NCBI GenBank assembly: GCA_937893155.1
Contig: CALBGU010000117.1
Coordinates: forward strand, 1-15,042
Origin: an uncultured Treponema sp.
Lineage (GTDB): Bacteria; Spirochaetota; Spirochaetia; Treponematales; Treponemataceae
Reading direction: 5' to 3'
Length of the DNA: 15,042 nt
Of the stretch, positions 13,896-15,042 are shown one piece after another (the stretch's first letter is position 1; each line of letters begins with the position of its first letter). Under the pieces are notes generated by a model that was given only the letters and a program-made list of their open reading frames with translations, made no database searches and was not told where the DNA came from. The translations under genes and the position numbers were made by a program.

Positions 13896-14849
13896 ATGGC
13901 AACACAGGACACACTTAATGCACTGGGCGCGAATGCCGCGTACAATTTGGCGAACGTTACAAAGACTGCACCGCAGTACGGGGCACTTACGCCGAAATGG
14001 CTCACGAAGTTCCTTGAGTTTAAGGGCTTGGAAACAGGTCTTTATCGCGTGAACAAGGTGGTGGAGGGCGATACGCCGCTTGATGTGCTTTGCTCTTCAA
14101 CAAAAAAGAGCGACATCATTCCCGCAGGCTTCGTGCAGTACGAGGAAAAGCCGAGAGAATATCGCCTGAACTCAATCAGCACGATTATCAACGTGAATAC
14201 CGCCGTGGAAGATGTGTATTCAGCGCCGTTTGACCAAGTGAAAGAGCAGCTCAATCTTGCGATTGAATCTTTGCGCGAGCGGCAGGAAAGCCAGCTCATC
14301 AACAACGACGACTACGGGCTTTTGAAGAACATTGCGCCAGAGCAGCACATCCAGCCGCGCCGCGCGGACGGCCGCCCCACCCCCGACGACCTTGACGAGC
14401 TTATCAGCAAGGTGTGGAAAGAGCCGAGTTTCTTCCTTGCGCACCCGCGCGCGATTGCGGCGTTCGAGCGCGAGGCGACGCGGCGCGGCGTTCCTCCGGT
14501 AACGGCAACGATTGCGGGCGGCACATTCCTCACATGGCGCGGAATCCCGATTGTGCCGACGGACAAACTGCTCGTGGACGGGCTGAAAAAGCCGAAGTCA
14601 AAGAGCGGCAAGACGAACATTCTGCTCGTGCGCACGGGCGAGGCGAAGCGCGGCGTTGTCGGTCTTTTCCAAGCGAACCTCAAGAACGAGGCAAGCCGCG
14701 GGCTTTCCGTGCGCTTCCGCGGAATCGACGACAAGGGCGTGGCTTCCTACCTGCTTTCGCTGTACTGCTCGGCTGCCATTCTTGCGGACGACGCAATCGC
14801 AGTTCTCGAAGATGTAGAGGTGGGCAACTATTATGACTACGGCGAGTGA
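13896..14849 (+). CDS. Family 2A encapsulin shell protein (SrpI-like)
   Basis: The 317-residue HK97-fold protein should self-assemble into a closed nanocompartment of about 24 nm. From the N-terminus it matches, as I recall it, the Synechococcus SrpI sequence: ANVTKTAPQYGALTPKWL (about 19-36), GLYRVNKVV, PREYRLNSISTIINV, LRERQESQLINNDDYGLL, TPDDLDELISKVWKEPSFFL, then FLTWRGIPIVPTDK, ILLVRTG, VVGLFQANL and LSVRFRGIDDKGVASYLLSLY. Length is normal for Family 2A (about 305-320). No CBD insertion (Family 2B) is evident. Family 2A shells enclose a cysteine desulfurase. The ATG at 13896 has GGAGGA (13885-13890); an in-frame TTG at 13878 overlaps that SD and was rejected. The 3' end overlaps the next gene by 17 bases. 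Placement behind sulfur-carrier cysteine genes points to sulfur storage or relay. Confidence 0.95.
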   Translation: MATQDTLNALGANAAYNLANVTKTAPQYGALTPKWLTKFLEFKGLETGLYRVNKVVEGDTPLDVLCSSTKKSDIIPAGFVQYEEKPREYRLNSISTIINVNTAVEDVYSAPFDQVKEQLNLAIESLRERQESQLINNDDYGLLKNIAPEQHIQPRRADGRPTPDDLDELISKVWKEPSFFLAHPRAIAAFEREATRRGVPPVTATIAGGTFLTWRGIPIVPTDKLLVDGLKKPKSKSGKTNILLVRTGEAKRGVVGLFQANLKNEASRGLSVRFRGIDDKGVASYLLSLYCSAAILADDAIAVLEDVEVGNYYDYGE

Positions 14850-15042
14850 TTTTTCCTTGGCGGGCGCGGGCTTGCCGACCGAGCGCGAGATTGAAACGCT
14901 TGCGGGAAGCCTGCTCGCGGGCGATGCCGCCGGTTTTGACGCGAATGTGTGCGCAAGCGGAATCGAAGGCTTGCTGACGAACGGCGACACAGCGGTGATT
15001 GACCGCGCGGCGCAAAAGGTGCAGGAAGCGGCGGGTGCGTTC
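14833..15042 (+). CDS. Putative encapsulated cysteine desulfurase (cargo), 5' part only
   Basis: The first 70 codons are seen; the frame is open at the right edge. The ATG overlaps the shell gene by 17 bases and is preceded by GAGGTGGG (14817-14824). The visible sequence is Ala/Gly-rich (15 Ala and 9 Gly of 70), lacks any catalytic motif, and contains FSLAGAGLPTEREIETLAGSLL near its start. In Family 2A systems the gene next to the shell encodes a SufS-like PLP cysteine desulfurase with a long, poorly ordered N-terminal domain that docks it inside the shell. The visible part fits such a domain. The enzyme domain itself lies beyond the window, so the call rests mainly on gene position. Confidence 0.75.
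   Translation, partial: MTTASDFSLAGAGLPTEREIETLAGSLLAGDAAGFDANVCASGIEGLLTNGDTAVIDRAAQKVQEAAGAF

Noticed and set aside
12452..14005. Very long open frame on the - strand, opposite the carrier, MoeB-like and shell genes
   Set aside because: It is antisense to three well-recognised proteins; its translation is rich in Arg, His and Val in the way produced by reading G+C-rich codons backwards, has no family motif and no SD.

Overview
The window looks like chromosomal DNA of a spirochaete, most likely Treponema or a close relative. The reasons are an adjacent flgF-flgG pair, two members of the AAA-ATPase-like/PD-(D/E)XK family (PF09820/PF08011) that is abundant in Treponema, and the mixed base composition. 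This placement is inference; no rRNA or tRNA gene is present to confirm it. All coding regions appear intact except the two cut by the window edges.

Layout. (1) Positions 1-3446, + strand, A+T-rich: the 3' part of a PD-(D/E)XK family protein, a family 2 glycosyltransferase, and a complete AAA-ATPase-like/PD-(D/E)XK protein with its own promoter and probably a leaderless mRNA. A bidirectional terminator separates this block from (2) flgF-flgG on the - strand (5135 to 3516), encoding rod proteins of the flagellar basal body. (3) Positions 5136-9827, + strand: a citrate-fermentation operon with a CitMHS-type citrate transporter followed by the three citrate lyase subunits citD, citE and citF, closed by a strong terminator. 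Its promoter region carries a 20-bp tandem repeat and a cluster of CTTACA/TGTAAG motifs. (4) Positions 9860-15042, + strand, G+C-richer: a sulfur/cysteine region.

The sulfur region is the most interesting part. A serine O-acetyltransferase gene with its own promoter is followed by a second promoter and a tightly packed operon: PLP-dependent cysteine synthase, JAMM/MPN metalloprotease (Mec-like), MoaD/ThiS-like sulfur carrier protein (CysO-like), MoeB-rhodanese fusion, Family 2A encapsulin shell protein, and the start of a protein that should be the encapsulated cysteine desulfurase. The first four resemble the CysM/CysO/Mec/MoeZ route of Mycobacterium tuberculosis, in which cysteine is built on a protein thiocarboxylate. 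The last two are the shell and cargo of a sulfur-handling nanocompartment.

Proposed working model (inference): acetyltransferase and synthase supply the amino-acid skeleton; MoeB-rhodanese loads sulfur onto the carrier; the synthase transfers it to make carrier-bound cysteine; the JAMM protease frees the cysteine and may also first trim an extra C-terminal Arg that masks the carrier's Gly-Gly end. The shell-enclosed desulfurase strips sulfur from cysteine and stores or re-issues it. The acetyltransferase and synthase promoters have the same -35/-10 hexamers, the same 17-bp spacing and similar CCTAT/ATAGG half-sites, which suggests a shared sulfur-responsive regulator encoded elsewhere.
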